Assembly: GCF_001886495.1 (NCBI RefSeq)
Contig: NZ_CP018022.1
Span: 1,135,622-1,199,621, forward strand
Reading direction: 5' to 3'
DNA length: 64,000 nt
Origin: Spiroplasma sp. NBRC 100390
Lineage (GTDB): Bacteria > Bacillota_I > Bacilli_A > Mycoplasmatales > Mycoplasmataceae
The position numbers were made by a program, and so were the translations under genes. Position 1 is the first letter of the stretch; each line of letters starts with the position of its first letter. Positions 21,107-31,240 of this stretch are shown here, in pieces. The notes under the pieces are model-generated. The model saw nothing but the letters and a program-made list of their open reading frames with translations. It ran no database searches and had not been told where the DNA came from.

Positions 21107-24100
21107 ATACTTCATTAGCATTAACTTGTTCTTGAATACTCATATGATTAATTTTATAAGTCGAAATCCAATAAGTAACTAAGTAGATCGCTGCCATTAA
21201 AATAAAGGTAATTGGTAGTGCTATTCATGGGAAACCAAACGGAATAATTATTTTGGAAATTGAAGTAAAACCATAAACTCCCAACCACAAGATTAATCAC
21301 ATAATAGCAACCCCTAACATTCATGCTAAGAAAGCAAAAGGAGTAAAAATACCTAATGTTAAACTGTTAATTTCACGGTTTGAATAACCCAATGCTTTCA
21401 TTACTGCAATAAATTTTAAAAATGTATTAACAAAAGATTCTGTCATAATATAGACAATAATAACCGCAGTAATAGTTGTAATTACAACAAAAATGACCGA
21501 TAAAATACTTGAAATTCAAGCAAGTTTTTGGATAACTTGTGCTTTAATAATTAAATAATCAGTGTCACCAACTCCGCCACTTAACTGACCATTCATAAAG
21601 TCAATCATTGAGTAGGAACCATCTGGTGAAGAAAGATTAAAGCGTGTTGTTTGGTCAACTTGATCTTGATACTTACTAAATTTGCCATTAAATCATAATA
21701 ATGGATTATCATTTGTTTTATCATACATTTGACTACTATTTGTGGCAAAACCAAGAATGTTATTAGCTAAAACTTGGTTAACATATGCTCGTGGTTCATC
21801 ATAGGAATTTTGAATTCCAATGATTTGATATTTAACATTTTTAGTTGTAGTTCCAATTTTTAACAAGCCCTGTCGTAGTGCTTCACGATATCAATTAGTT
21901 GGAAAACCACTAGTTAAATCACCAATCCCATTAATCTCCTTATCAAATTTATTATCAAATGGATGAATAATATAGTAATTCCCAGTCGGACTTAGTTTCA
22001 CTACTTGCTGGTCTTTTTGTGCCGGGTTAGGATCCAATAATCCTGGTAAAGTTCGTCCTGTTGTAACAGAAGTTGTCGTATTTAAAAATTCTCCTGGTTT
22101 AAAGGCGTTAACTGGCAACTTTAACACAAAATTTTTAATATTATAGTAATCTTGCACTGTACCATTTTTACCGGTAAAACCAAAGCGGTTTTGTTTACCA
22201 ACTGTCAATTTTGTTAAATCAAGTGTAAACGGATTAATATTATCATCAACAAAACCAGTTGGAAGCTCATATGATCATGCTGTAATAGGAACAACACAAT
22301 CATTTGCATTCTCACAGTACTGTAATTGTTTAACATTGGTTGTGGTGTTAACGATGTTATTTACTTGTAAATTATATTTACTCTGCGCAGCTTTATTAAC
22401 AATCATTGGAATCTTATCAGATTTAACATTTAAATTTTTACTATCATCCAATGCTTTTTTAAGTTTTTGATTAGGAAAAATAATTGTTTTATTATTTGCA
22501 TTAATTCCATATGTTGAAAGACCAAAACTTGAATCTAATATTTTTGCCGTATATCCCGTATAAACATCCTCATTTTTAGAATTATAAGTTGAAGTTCCAA
22601 AAGTAAAATTAAATTGTTCTTTTGCTAATTCATTTTTTAATCACATCGCCCTAATTTTTCCAGGCATAATATCACTTGTCGCATATTGAGCACAATAAGT
22701 TCAGCGATCAACAATATTTGGATCTGTTGGATGAACTGGTTGTTTTCCGAACGCACGAGGCATTGTCGAACATAATAATGTATCAATTTGATTTCCAATA
22801 TCAACATTTTGACCATAACGATTATACATATCATAAAAGGTCCCAATTGATAAACTAGCTCCCTTCCCAACCATAAAATTAAAAATAATCATATTATTTA
22901 ATTGTTGCGCATATAAGTGCGCATTATCAGCATTAATATCATTTGCTGTTGAAAGTCAATTCCCATTATACAGATAATCACTAACTAAAGAGTTTTTTGC
23001 AAGTGGATATGCTGGACTATTAGAATACTCTGGACCATTTCAGTCATACATTTCATAACGACTAAACGGAATGTTACCAACAACATTAGTATAATTATAT
23101 TCGTTGTTATAATCTAAATTAGAATAATAATCTTTACTAAACTTATTGATTGCGGTTGGAATTAAAGTTGCAAATGTTAATGAAAGACTAGCAATAAAAA
23201 ATGTTAAGAAGAACCAACCAATCTTTTTCATTGATACTGCCATCATGACAAATCGAAACTTAGTTGTAAATTTTTTGAATGAAAAACGATTACTAATTGA
23301 ATTAACTAACTTTGAAGTCTTAACATTCTTATTTGGATTTAATAAATCTAATGGGCTAATAATTAACTGACGAATTGCTGTTGTCAAAATTGATAAAGCA
23401 CTAACCACGCCAATTATTCCAAAACAAATGGCAAACGGAATTAATGAAAATGAGTAGTTTGTTGGAATAACAAAATAGTTATTAAAAACACTCATAATTG
23501 GAAATTGGAGAACAACACCAATAATTCAACCAAGAGGAACACCAATTCCTGTAACAACAATTGCATGCGCCAAATACGAATTTGCAATTGTTAAACCACT
23601 GTAACCGTTTGCTTTTAAAATTCCATTTTCAATTTTTTGCTGGTTAATAATTTTTTTAATTAAAATTACTAAGGTAAAAATTAAAATAATCAAGAAAACT
23701 GCTGATAAAATAATGGTAATTGTTCGATAAACACTAATTGCTGTCCCTAACAAACTATAACGAAGATAAACTAATTTTGTTTCATCACGGCTTTGCAAAC
23801 CGGCATTTTTATCATTTGGTTCATTCAAACTTCGAAAATCAGCTGCTAAAAATTTTTTAAAAGTTGCAACATCTGTATTTTCATCTTTTCCTGTATGTGT
23901 AAGATACAAAGTTGAACTTTCATCAATCTCTGCATTTGCAATAATACTTTCTCCCCGATAAATATTTTCAGAAACATAAATAATTCCATCTGTTTTTGGG
24001 TCAGGAAAAATATCGGTGTCATAAATTGTTGGATAAATGTTAGCGGGATCACCACCAATTGCTCCAACAAAGAAATTAGAATTTTCACCAATTTTAATTG

Positions 24101-25352
24101 AATCCCCAACTTTTAACTTTTGACTACGTGCAAATTGTGGTGTTATAACAACATAAACATCATTAGTTGGATTGGCGGGATCAAATGATGAATATTGTTC
24201 AATAATTTTTAATTGATTATACTCTAACAATGGTTGTCAATTAATTATTTTATACTTAATATTAGAAACTAAATCTCAATATTCATATTCTTCACGCAAT
24301 TGGTGTGAAAAATTAGAAACTTTTGCAACTAAAGCATAATAAGATTTTGTAAAACCATCGGGTCCATATGGTTGATTTTTAAAAAGATTATTCTTATTAT
24401 TTTGATTATAAAAATCATTAACACTAAAAACAGCATTCCCAACATTGTTATTATATCCAACATCAAGATTATTATTGGTAGTTGGTGAATAATAAAGATT
24501 AATTTTAATTAAAGATTGTGATGTATCTTTTGTTAAAAAACTTAAATCACCATTTAATCCGTTAGTAAATAATTGTTGTTCAATATCTTCTCTTTTTGGA
24601 ATATTAAGTGGATCACCTTGTTGCAAATTAACATCCTTATCTCATTGTTTCGTTCCAGTATTAACAAAGTTAAGAACTGCTTGTTTTAATTTTGTTGAAC
24701 CCTCACCTTTAGGATTAATAAATTTTTGATTTAAATAATCAATAATTAAATTTACTGTATTTTGAGAAATATCACTATGTGTAAAATTATTCATAAATGC
24801 TTCAATTAAACCTAAATTATTATGGTCAAAAAGATTACCGTTTTGATCATATAATTGTCCAATTAAAGATTTCTGAAAAACTTCACTTTGATAATTAAAA
24901 CGATATAAGCCATTATTTAAAAAAACAGGTGCTCTAGAATCTAAGTTCTTAAATTCAATACTACTAATCTTATTTGTTGATGCATAATTAAATGTAACTT
25001 CAACATCGTTATCATCTATTGCTTTTAAGGCTCCATCTAAGCCAAGATGCACATATGGTAACGTTGTTTTTTCACCATTAACATCAGTGATTAAATGATA
25101 ATCATTACTAAAAGCAAATCAGGGTGTAATTGTTTCAACGTTAGACCCCGTTTTCTTTTTACCATTAAACTTTAATAAATAATCATAGTTAAAAGTTCCT
25201 TGTCCCATAAATGAATATGCATCCGTTAACCGAGTGTTAACAATTCATGATGAAGTGGCTAACAATGTTAAAAGAGCAGCTAATACTATAAAAATAGTTA
25301 GCTGTGCTTTTTGTTTAAACATACTTTTTAATGTTTGCCAAAATAACAGCAT
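21105..25352 (-). CDS. Giant FtsX-type ABC transporter permease
   Basis: The 1415-residue protein has an N-terminal membrane helix, a large extracytoplasmic part, and two FtsX-like blocks. The first (about residues 550-700) is YRTITIILSAVFLIILIFTL, then IENGILKANGYSGLTIANSY, the helix and coupling-helix pattern of FtsX/MacB permeases. The second, at the C-terminus, includes the AVMKALGYSNREIN-type sequence. FtsX-family permeases either export lipoproteins or peptides or transmit force to outside enzymes, powered by a separate ATPase; none is encoded nearby. The ATG at 25350-25352 follows GGAGAGG. The lipoprotein gene 31 bp upstream is almost certainly cotranscribed. Reading needs many Trp TGA codons; without them the gene breaks into about eight fragments. 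Confidence 0.85.
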
Positions 25353-25382
25353 TTTTTAACCTCTCCTTCTTTCGTTTAACTA

Positions 25383-27713
25383 CTAATAGTAACGTGTGTT
25401 GTTATAGTATCAGGCAAAATCACTTAATAAATATGAATTCTTTGTCAAATCATCTTTAATTCCTGGATTGTATAAAAAGCGGGCCTGATTATCAAATTCA
25501 ACAACATAACTATATTTAATATTTTCACTATTTTCTAAATAAGTATCCCCTAACCCATCATAATCAAATCAGTCTTGGTCAGCTCATGTTTGCCCTTCGG
25601 GCGCAATATTATGACGTTTTGTTGGGTCATTTTGTTGTGCAACATATTCTGGTGAATTTCCTGATGCTGGATCACTATATCCTAACGGTTTCGTATGACG
25701 AGCTAACTTGGTTGAAGCGTCTTTTGGACCGTAATAGTCTAACTGATATCTAACTCCCGTTACGCGTCCGTCAGTTATTACTGCCCCTAATGTTTTTCCA
25801 TCAGCACCTTTGCCAGAAGCTGTAATATATCATTTTCGATCCAAAAAGATATTATCAAATCAATCATCCGCCATAACTTGATTAATTTGGTTTGTTAGTA
25901 CTCCAATATAACCATTTTGCGAATCTAAAATTTGAGTAATAAATTTATGCATGGCTTCATGGTCAGGATAAGTGTTATTCCCCCCATGTGATCAAGTATT
26001 AATCATATCAAATAATGACCCTGATTTATATTGATTTGTTTGTTCATCAAAACCATAGTTCTCTAAAATAAATTTAGCATATTCACTTTTTTTATCAACA
26101 GCCATTAAATCATCACTATAACCAGCTTTCTCAGGACCTTTATTGTAAACATCATCAATCTTCTGAACATTTTCAACATTTAAATTATAATGTCCCTCAT
26201 CATCACTAGTATAGAATCAGTTTGCAAATCCAGCAATACCTTTTAATAAATTAAACATATCAAAATTGCTTGAATTTAACATTTGTAATAATGTTCGCAT
26301 TAAGGCAACAACAGTGTCTTCTGCAAACAATCCTATTATGTTTTGTAATCCTTGAAGACCTTTATAAACTGTTTTTGACATTACTGTATTAAATTTTTTT
26401 ACATCAAATTTTGAGCCTTCTTTTGCTAAAGCTGCTGTGAATCAATTGCCTAATACTGAGTATCATTTTAAAAAGGCATTTTTGTGATCTTTATTACTAC
26501 TTGTTAAATCCAAATATTGTGGTGATTGGCTTGTAATAACTTTCATTGCTGTTCCCATAACAGGACTTGATAAAATATCATATAAATTCATATTTTCAAT
26601 CGTTTTAGTAGGATTATCAACCTCACCATCACTTTGTGCTTCAACTTTTAGCATTGTCTTATCAATCGTATCACGATCAAATACTTCTAACAATGGACTA
26701 CCATCTTTAACTTTTCCAGTACTAGAATCAAATAATTCACCTTTAATGGTACTTAAAATAACAAAAGGAGCAGCTAAAAAAATCCCTGCCGTTTTTTCAC
26801 CATAACGATTATTTTGAACAATTGGCAATAATTGTGCTAAAGAATATGAAACTTCTAATTCTAAACCTGGTCCAAATTGCCCTAACATTGTAATTGCTTC
26901 ATCAAAATATTTTAAACCAAACAAGTCATATAACGAACTTGACTGGCTCGCGATTGCTTTTCCAAATTTAGTTTCTGTTCCACCATCTTTATATGAAAGT
27001 TCTGATGTAGTTGGTGGATTACTCAAGGAATTATGATACAGAATATTTGACGCATATGGTCCTGTTGATGAATCATAATAATTACTTCATCCTTTGGTTC
27101 TCTGAATATAAGCCTTAACTGAATCTGACTTTTGTGATAAGATGTTTGCTAACGCCCCAGTATCATATTGAGCCCATCCTAAATTTTGATTTACTTCAAA
27201 TTCAGGATAACGATTAGTTTTTGGGTCTTTATCTTTATTAGGGTGTCCTTGATTTTCTTTCGTGTTTCATTTTGCAAAATTTGTCATTGCAACAAGAGAA
27301 GACATTAAATTATAATTATTTCGCTCTGGCTCATAACTTGTATTTCTTGCACTTCAAGGATTATAAAAAATATTATTTAATTTCTTATATTCTTCAACAT
27401 AATCTTTGATTTGAACTTCTTTTCCACTTTTTGTTTTAAAAGTACCTTTTAAATTTTTCCCAATATTATTTAAAAAATATTGTAAAGTTGGAAAAGCATA
27501 TGTATTCATATTCTCATGACGTGAAGCAATTAAAATTTTTGCAATTGTACTAGTATATTTAACCTGATTCCTAATTGTTGGATCAATTTTATTAATTTCG
27601 CTATCAAAATAATCATTATTTATTCCTGTTTTTCCTTTTGAACAAGCAGCCACACTAAAAACGCTTGTTGACGTTAATGTTGTTACTCCTAAAATAGAAA
27701 GTAATTTTTTCAT
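25383..27713 (-). CDS. Large lipoprotein paired with an FtsX-type permease
   Basis: The 776-residue lipoprotein has the signal MKKLLSILGVTT and lipobox VAAC (Cys24). Most of the chain is soluble and would face outside. I do not recognise a family. Visible blocks are a Leu-rich helical region around residues 230-400 (SSLYDLFGLKYFDEAITMLG; SYSLAQLLPIVQNN) and a Tyr/Asp/Gly-rich second half. It ends with two stop codons in a row (TAG TAG at 25383-25385 and 25380-25382). The ATG at 27711-27713 follows AAGGAG at 9 bp. The permease gene follows after 30 bp, so the two likely act as one system; the lipoprotein may be substrate, binding partner or activator. Confidence 0.8.
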
Positions 27714-27786
27714 TTTTATTCACTCCTTTTTATTGAATTGTTACAATTATTAAAATAATAAATTTATTAAAAATTAATATAAAAGA

Positions 27787-28647
27787 TTAAATTGTTAGAA
27801 CCTGCTTATAACCATTAAGAATAATTGTTGTGTATTTAATTGTTTTATTCATTATTAAAGTATCATTTTTAATTGCCAATACAAAAAACTTTAAATTCTC
27901 TTCACTTTGTTTTTCATTTTGAACCTCTGAATCGTTACTTTTCATCAGCACAACATGTCAACCTCAAATTCAAAGTAAAATAAACATAAATATATTGCTA
28001 AAAATTGTTGACAATTTAATATCTTTTGTATTTTCAATAAATTGAAAATTTAAAATTAAGATTAATAAAATTAAAATAAAACCAAAAAATAAACGACGAA
28101 AAATTTGTTTTAACTCTGTTGTATTGTTATTAATAATGATAGTACCAATTAAGGCTACATACGAAAACACTCATAATATTAAATAAAATAAATGGTGTTT
28201 TGTTTTCACTATTGTTTGAAGAATTAAGATAAAAATAATTGGGGCGAAAGCGACTAAGAAGAAAACAGCAATAATCTTATTAAAAATTACAATAATATCA
28301 AAATATTTTGTTTTTGTAATAATAAAAAATAATACCAAACTAGAAAAAATAATATTCAATAAAACAAGTGTTGACCCTGATACTCAAACTAGATAAAACT
28401 GTGTAAGGATATTAAGAACACTTAAAATTAGAATATTACTAATAAAAGTAAAAATAAAAGCAATAATTTCAATTCTATTAAAACTATTATTAAGAGTTTT
28501 AAGAGATTTTGCTTTTAAAAAAGTAATACGAATAAAAATGCTAATACTGAAACAAATAAAAATTCAAAATGCTATTGATGAAAAAATATTATTCATTAAG
28601 GTAATAAATTTATAAAATTTACTATTAAATAAAAAATCTATTAACAT
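27787..28647 (-). CDS. Polytopic membrane protein of unknown function
   Basis: The 286-residue protein contains about seven membrane segments (for example SIAFWIFICFSISIFI, IIAFIFTFISNILIL, LFFGFILILLILIL) and a short polar tail with KSNDSEVQNEKQSEEN. I do not recognise it. The ATG at 28645-28647 has GGGAG at 8 bp spacing. It follows rplL on the same strand, separated by a terminator with a 17-bp T run; a TTGCTT and a TAAAAT flank that run at 16 bp spacing and might act as its promoter. The lipoprotein-permease pair lies about 70 bp downstream. Confidence 0.65.
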
Positions 28648-28683
28648 TTCTATCGCTCCCATTTATACATAATATAATTTTAC

Positions 28684-28700
28684 AAAAAAAAAAAAAAAAA
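28684..28700. repeat. Poly-A/T homopolymer, 17 bp
   Basis: Seventeen A residues on the plus strand form the T tail of the rplL terminator and lie about 37 bp before the next membrane protein gene. Confidence 0.9.
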
Positions 28701-28719
28701 GCAAAGGGGTACCCCTGCT
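28700..28719 (-). terminator. Terminator of rplJ-rplL
   Basis: A GC-rich hairpin, AGCAGGGG / CCCC...TGCT, is followed on the minus strand by 17 T. It lies 20 bp after the rplL stop codon. Confidence 0.7.
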
Positions 28720-28738
28720 TTATTTTAATAAAATTAAA

Positions 28739-29101
28739 CTATTTAAGTTCAACTGAAGCACCAGCTGCTACTAATTGTCCTTTAATTTCTTCAGCTTCTT
28801 CAGATTTTACTTTTGATTTAATTACTGCTGGTAGTTTATCAACAATTGCTTTCGCTTCCATTAATTCTTTTCCAGTAATTTCTTTTACTAATTTAATAAT
28901 TGCAACTTTACTTGCTCCTGGATCTGTTAAAACAATATCAACTTCTGAAGGTCCGGCTGCTGCCCCACCTTCTGCTGGTGCTGCAGCAGTTGCAGCAGCA
29001 ACAACTCCAAAATGATCTTCAATTGCCTTTACTAATTCATTTAATTCTGATAATTTCATTTCTTCTAATGCTTTAATAATATCATCTTTTGATAATGCCA
29101 T
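28739..29101 (-). CDS. rplL: 50S ribosomal protein L7/L12 (bL12)
   Basis: This is a 120-residue L7/L12. The N-terminal dimerisation helices (IIKALEEMKLSELNELVKAI) are followed by an Ala/Gly-rich hinge (AAATAAAPAEGG) and the C-terminal factor-binding domain with KVAIIKLVKEITGKELMEAK. It forms the stalk that recruits translation GTPases. The ATG follows GAGGAGGAAAAA, a strong site. It lies 55 bp downstream of rplJ in the standard L10-L12 operon and ends at a strong hairpin terminator. Confidence 0.98.
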   Translation of the reverse strand: MALSKDDIIKALEEMKLSELNELVKAIEDHFGVVAAATAAAPAEGGAAAGPSEVDIVLTDPGASKVAIIKLVKEITGKELMEAKAIVDKLPAVIKSKVKSEEAEEIKGQLVAAGASVELK

Positions 29102-29156
29102 AATATTTTTCCTCCTCGTTAAGAATTACATTTTTATAAAATATTGAATAAATTAA

Positions 29157-29648
29157 TTACTCACTTTTCACTTTAGCAATTTCTTTACCTGCTATTGCGA
29201 ACATACGTAATGGGTATAATAAGCTTGATGCAAACATTGCAAGTAATTCGTCTTTTGTTGGTAATAAAGCAATTTCAATAATTGCTTTTGTATCCAAGAC
29301 TTTACCCTCATAAATTCCGGCTTTTAATTTCAAAGCTGGATGTTTTTTTGCAAATTTTGCCAAAGTTTTTGCGGCAGCCATCTGTTCTCCTACACCAAAC
29401 GCAAAAGCATTAGGACCCGTTAAATATTGATCCAATTCTGCAAATCCCGTTTCTTTGGCAGCCAAGCTCACTAAGTTATTTTTATATATTTTAATGTTTA
29501 CATCTTCTTTTGTAAGCATTCTTCTTAGTTCTGTAAATTCAGCAACTGTTAATTTTTGATATTCAACAATAACTGCTGAGTTCGCAGTTTTAAAGTTATT
29601 AGCAATTTCACTAACAACTGCTGTTTTAATTTTCATTGCTGGCTTCAT
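29157..29648 (-). CDS. rplJ: 50S ribosomal protein L10 (uL10)
   Basis: The 163-residue L10 anchors L7/L12 dimers on the large subunit. The family pattern is clear: VVEYQKLTVAEFTELRRML-type sequence near residue 35, YKNNLVSLAAKETGF, and LTGPNAFAFGVGE around residue 80. The start at 29646-29648 has GGGAGGCG just upstream. An L10 leader RNA with an embedded attenuator lies before it, which in other Firmicutes lets excess L10-L12 complex repress the operon. Confidence 0.97.
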   Translation of the reverse strand: MKPAMKIKTAVVSEIANNFKTANSAVIVEYQKLTVAEFTELRRMLTKEDVNIKIYKNNLVSLAAKETGFAELDQYLTGPNAFAFGVGEQMAAAKTLAKFAKKHPALKLKAGIYEGKVLDTKAIIEIALLPTKDELLAMFASSLLYPLRMFAIAGKEIAKVKSE

Positions 29649-29674
29649 TCTTCGCCTCCCTATAATAATTCAAT

Positions 29675-29709
29675 AAAACAAAGACAATTAACCAAATAGA
29701 TTAATTGCC
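29675..29709 (-). terminator. Attenuator hairpin in the L10 leader
   Basis: The 9-bp stem GGCAATTAA / TTAATTGTC with a 9-base loop is followed on the minus strand by TTTGTTTT, about 30 bp before rplJ. It is placed as a transcription attenuator. Confidence 0.6.
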
Positions 29710-29840
29710 TGAAACATTATTTTAATAATATAAAAACATATAGTTGTTCTATATATCAATAATGCCTCGGCAACATAATTAAGATTTAAGAAAATCCGTT
29801 GCTGTCTCTGGTATTTTGATGACTAAGGTACAATACCAAT
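29675..29840 (-). ncRNA. Ribosomal protein L10 leader
   Basis: The long untranslated leader of rplJ carries the segments ACCAGAGACAGCAACGG and GTTGCCGAGGCA expected of the L10 leader element, which binds the L10(L12) complex. The extent given runs from the inferred start site to the attenuator tail. Confidence 0.75.
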
Positions 29841-29844
29841 AATT

Positions 29845-29873
29845 ATCATATTATAATTTTGCTTAAAAGTCAA
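29845..29873 (-). promoter_or_regulatory. Promoter of rplJ-rplL
   Basis: Minus-strand TTGACT (29868-29873) and TATGAT (29845-29850) are 17 bp apart; a TATAAT overlaps at 29850-29855 but is too close to the -35. Between here and the propeller gene end at 29992 nothing but AT-rich DNA is seen. Confidence 0.6.
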
Positions 29874-29991
29874 ATAAATAATATTATAAATATATAAAAA
29901 CTATACACGTTTAAAACCACTAAATTCTTTAATAATTATTATACTATAAAATAAAAATAATTTTTAAATTAGTACTTATTAAATAACTTTA

Positions 29992-31083
29992 TTATTTTCG
30001 CCGGTTCTTTTTATAACGATACTTATTTCATAAATATGTTCCTAAACAAGATAGCCCAACAGCACCAGAAGTACCCAAAAACACATAACCTAAAACCTTC
30101 GCAACCACCATATCTTTTTGTTTGACAATTGGATCAGGAACAATTGGGGGATTATACACTTGAAAGATAAAAGGACCTTCATTATTACTAACAAAAATAT
30201 TATCTTTAGCATCAATCGCAATCGTTTGAACTTCTCGGCCAAATAAATTAGTTTTAATAACTTGGTTTTCTCCCTTTTTTAAAAAATAAACACCATCTAG
30301 AAAACTACAATAATAAATATTATCTTTAGCATCGACCGCAATCGAATATATGCTGCGATCCCGTAAATTAATTTCTTTCAACTCATTTGTTTTGGTTTGA
30401 TAAATATAATTTCCTAAATAAATATTATTAGTCTGGTCAATTGCCATTGCATAAATTAATTCATTTAAATTTTGAATTAATACTAGCGGATCATCTTTAC
30501 TTTGTTGGTAAGAAAAAAAGTCTCGTTTATTAGTTGTAAAATAAACATCATCTTGATGATCAATTATTAACGCAAAAACAACATAATCACCTCAATTAAC
30601 TTTTTCAGCAACAGTTTTCCCTGCTGGCAAATAATAGATTCCAGCGAGTGTTCCTAAATATAAGTTATTCATACTATCTAAAGCAAGCGCAGTGACATCA
30701 GCATCAGCAACAAGTCCCTCAATTTGGACAATTGAGCTATCGTTTTTATAAATAAAAATATCATTATCTTCTGTTGCAAAATAAATGTTATTATGTTGAT
30801 CAATTGTTAAAAAAATAACTTTATCATCAATACCTTTAATTTTAGTTGCTTTATTATCACCATTCATTAAAACATAAAGACCACGTGAAGAACCAAAATA
30901 AGTTTTTTCCTTACCAAAGATAATTGCGTTCCGAAAAATATTTTCAACCCCTTCAATTCTTGTTTGAACATATTGTTTATTGTTAAAAGGAAAAGGAACA
31001 TTTTGAAGAATATTATCTGGTCCTATAAAATTATGAAAAAAAACAGAACTTATCATTACTACTCATATACATATTCTTTTCAT
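29992..31083 (-). CDS. Secreted beta-propeller protein with C-terminal membrane anchor
   Basis: The 363-residue protein has an N-terminal signal (MKRICIWVVMISSVFF), then at least six repeats of about 40 residues, each with a core like AIDxxxNIYxGT: TIDQHNNIYFAT, ALDSMNNLYLGT, IIDHQDDVYFTT, AIDQTNNIYLGN, AVDAKDNIYYCS, AIDAKDNIFVSN. This is the spacing of a six- or seven-bladed beta-propeller of the two-component-regulator/NHL type. A single helix (VLGYVFLGTSGAVGLSCLG) near the C-terminus is followed by the basic tail NKYRYKKNRRK, giving a type I topology with the propeller outside. The start ATG 31081-31083 follows AGAGG. The gene stands alone between rplJ and a permease gene. Binding of a protein or glycan is inferred from the fold only. 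Confidence 0.75.
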
Positions 31084-31203
31084 CTTACCTCTGCCCACTT
31101 TGCTAATAGTATTTTATTAAGAACGACTTTACAACAATAACTATATAATTAGTTTAGCAAAAAATAATACATTATATAAAATTTAATAACTTTTTAAGAA
31201 AAA

Positions 31204-31234
31204 ATGTTATCCAATTTTAAAAAATGGATAACAT
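31204..31234 (-). terminator. Terminator of the second FtsX-type permease gene
   Basis: A perfect 10-bp stem ATGTTATCCA / TGGATAACAT with an 11-base loop and T run on the minus strand, directly after the permease stop codon. Confidence 0.85.
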
Positions 31235-31240
31235 TTGGTT

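Noticed and set aside
22637..22892. Overlapping short frames inside the first FtsX permease gene
   Set aside because: One is the correct frame broken by Trp TGA codons and the others are shadows.
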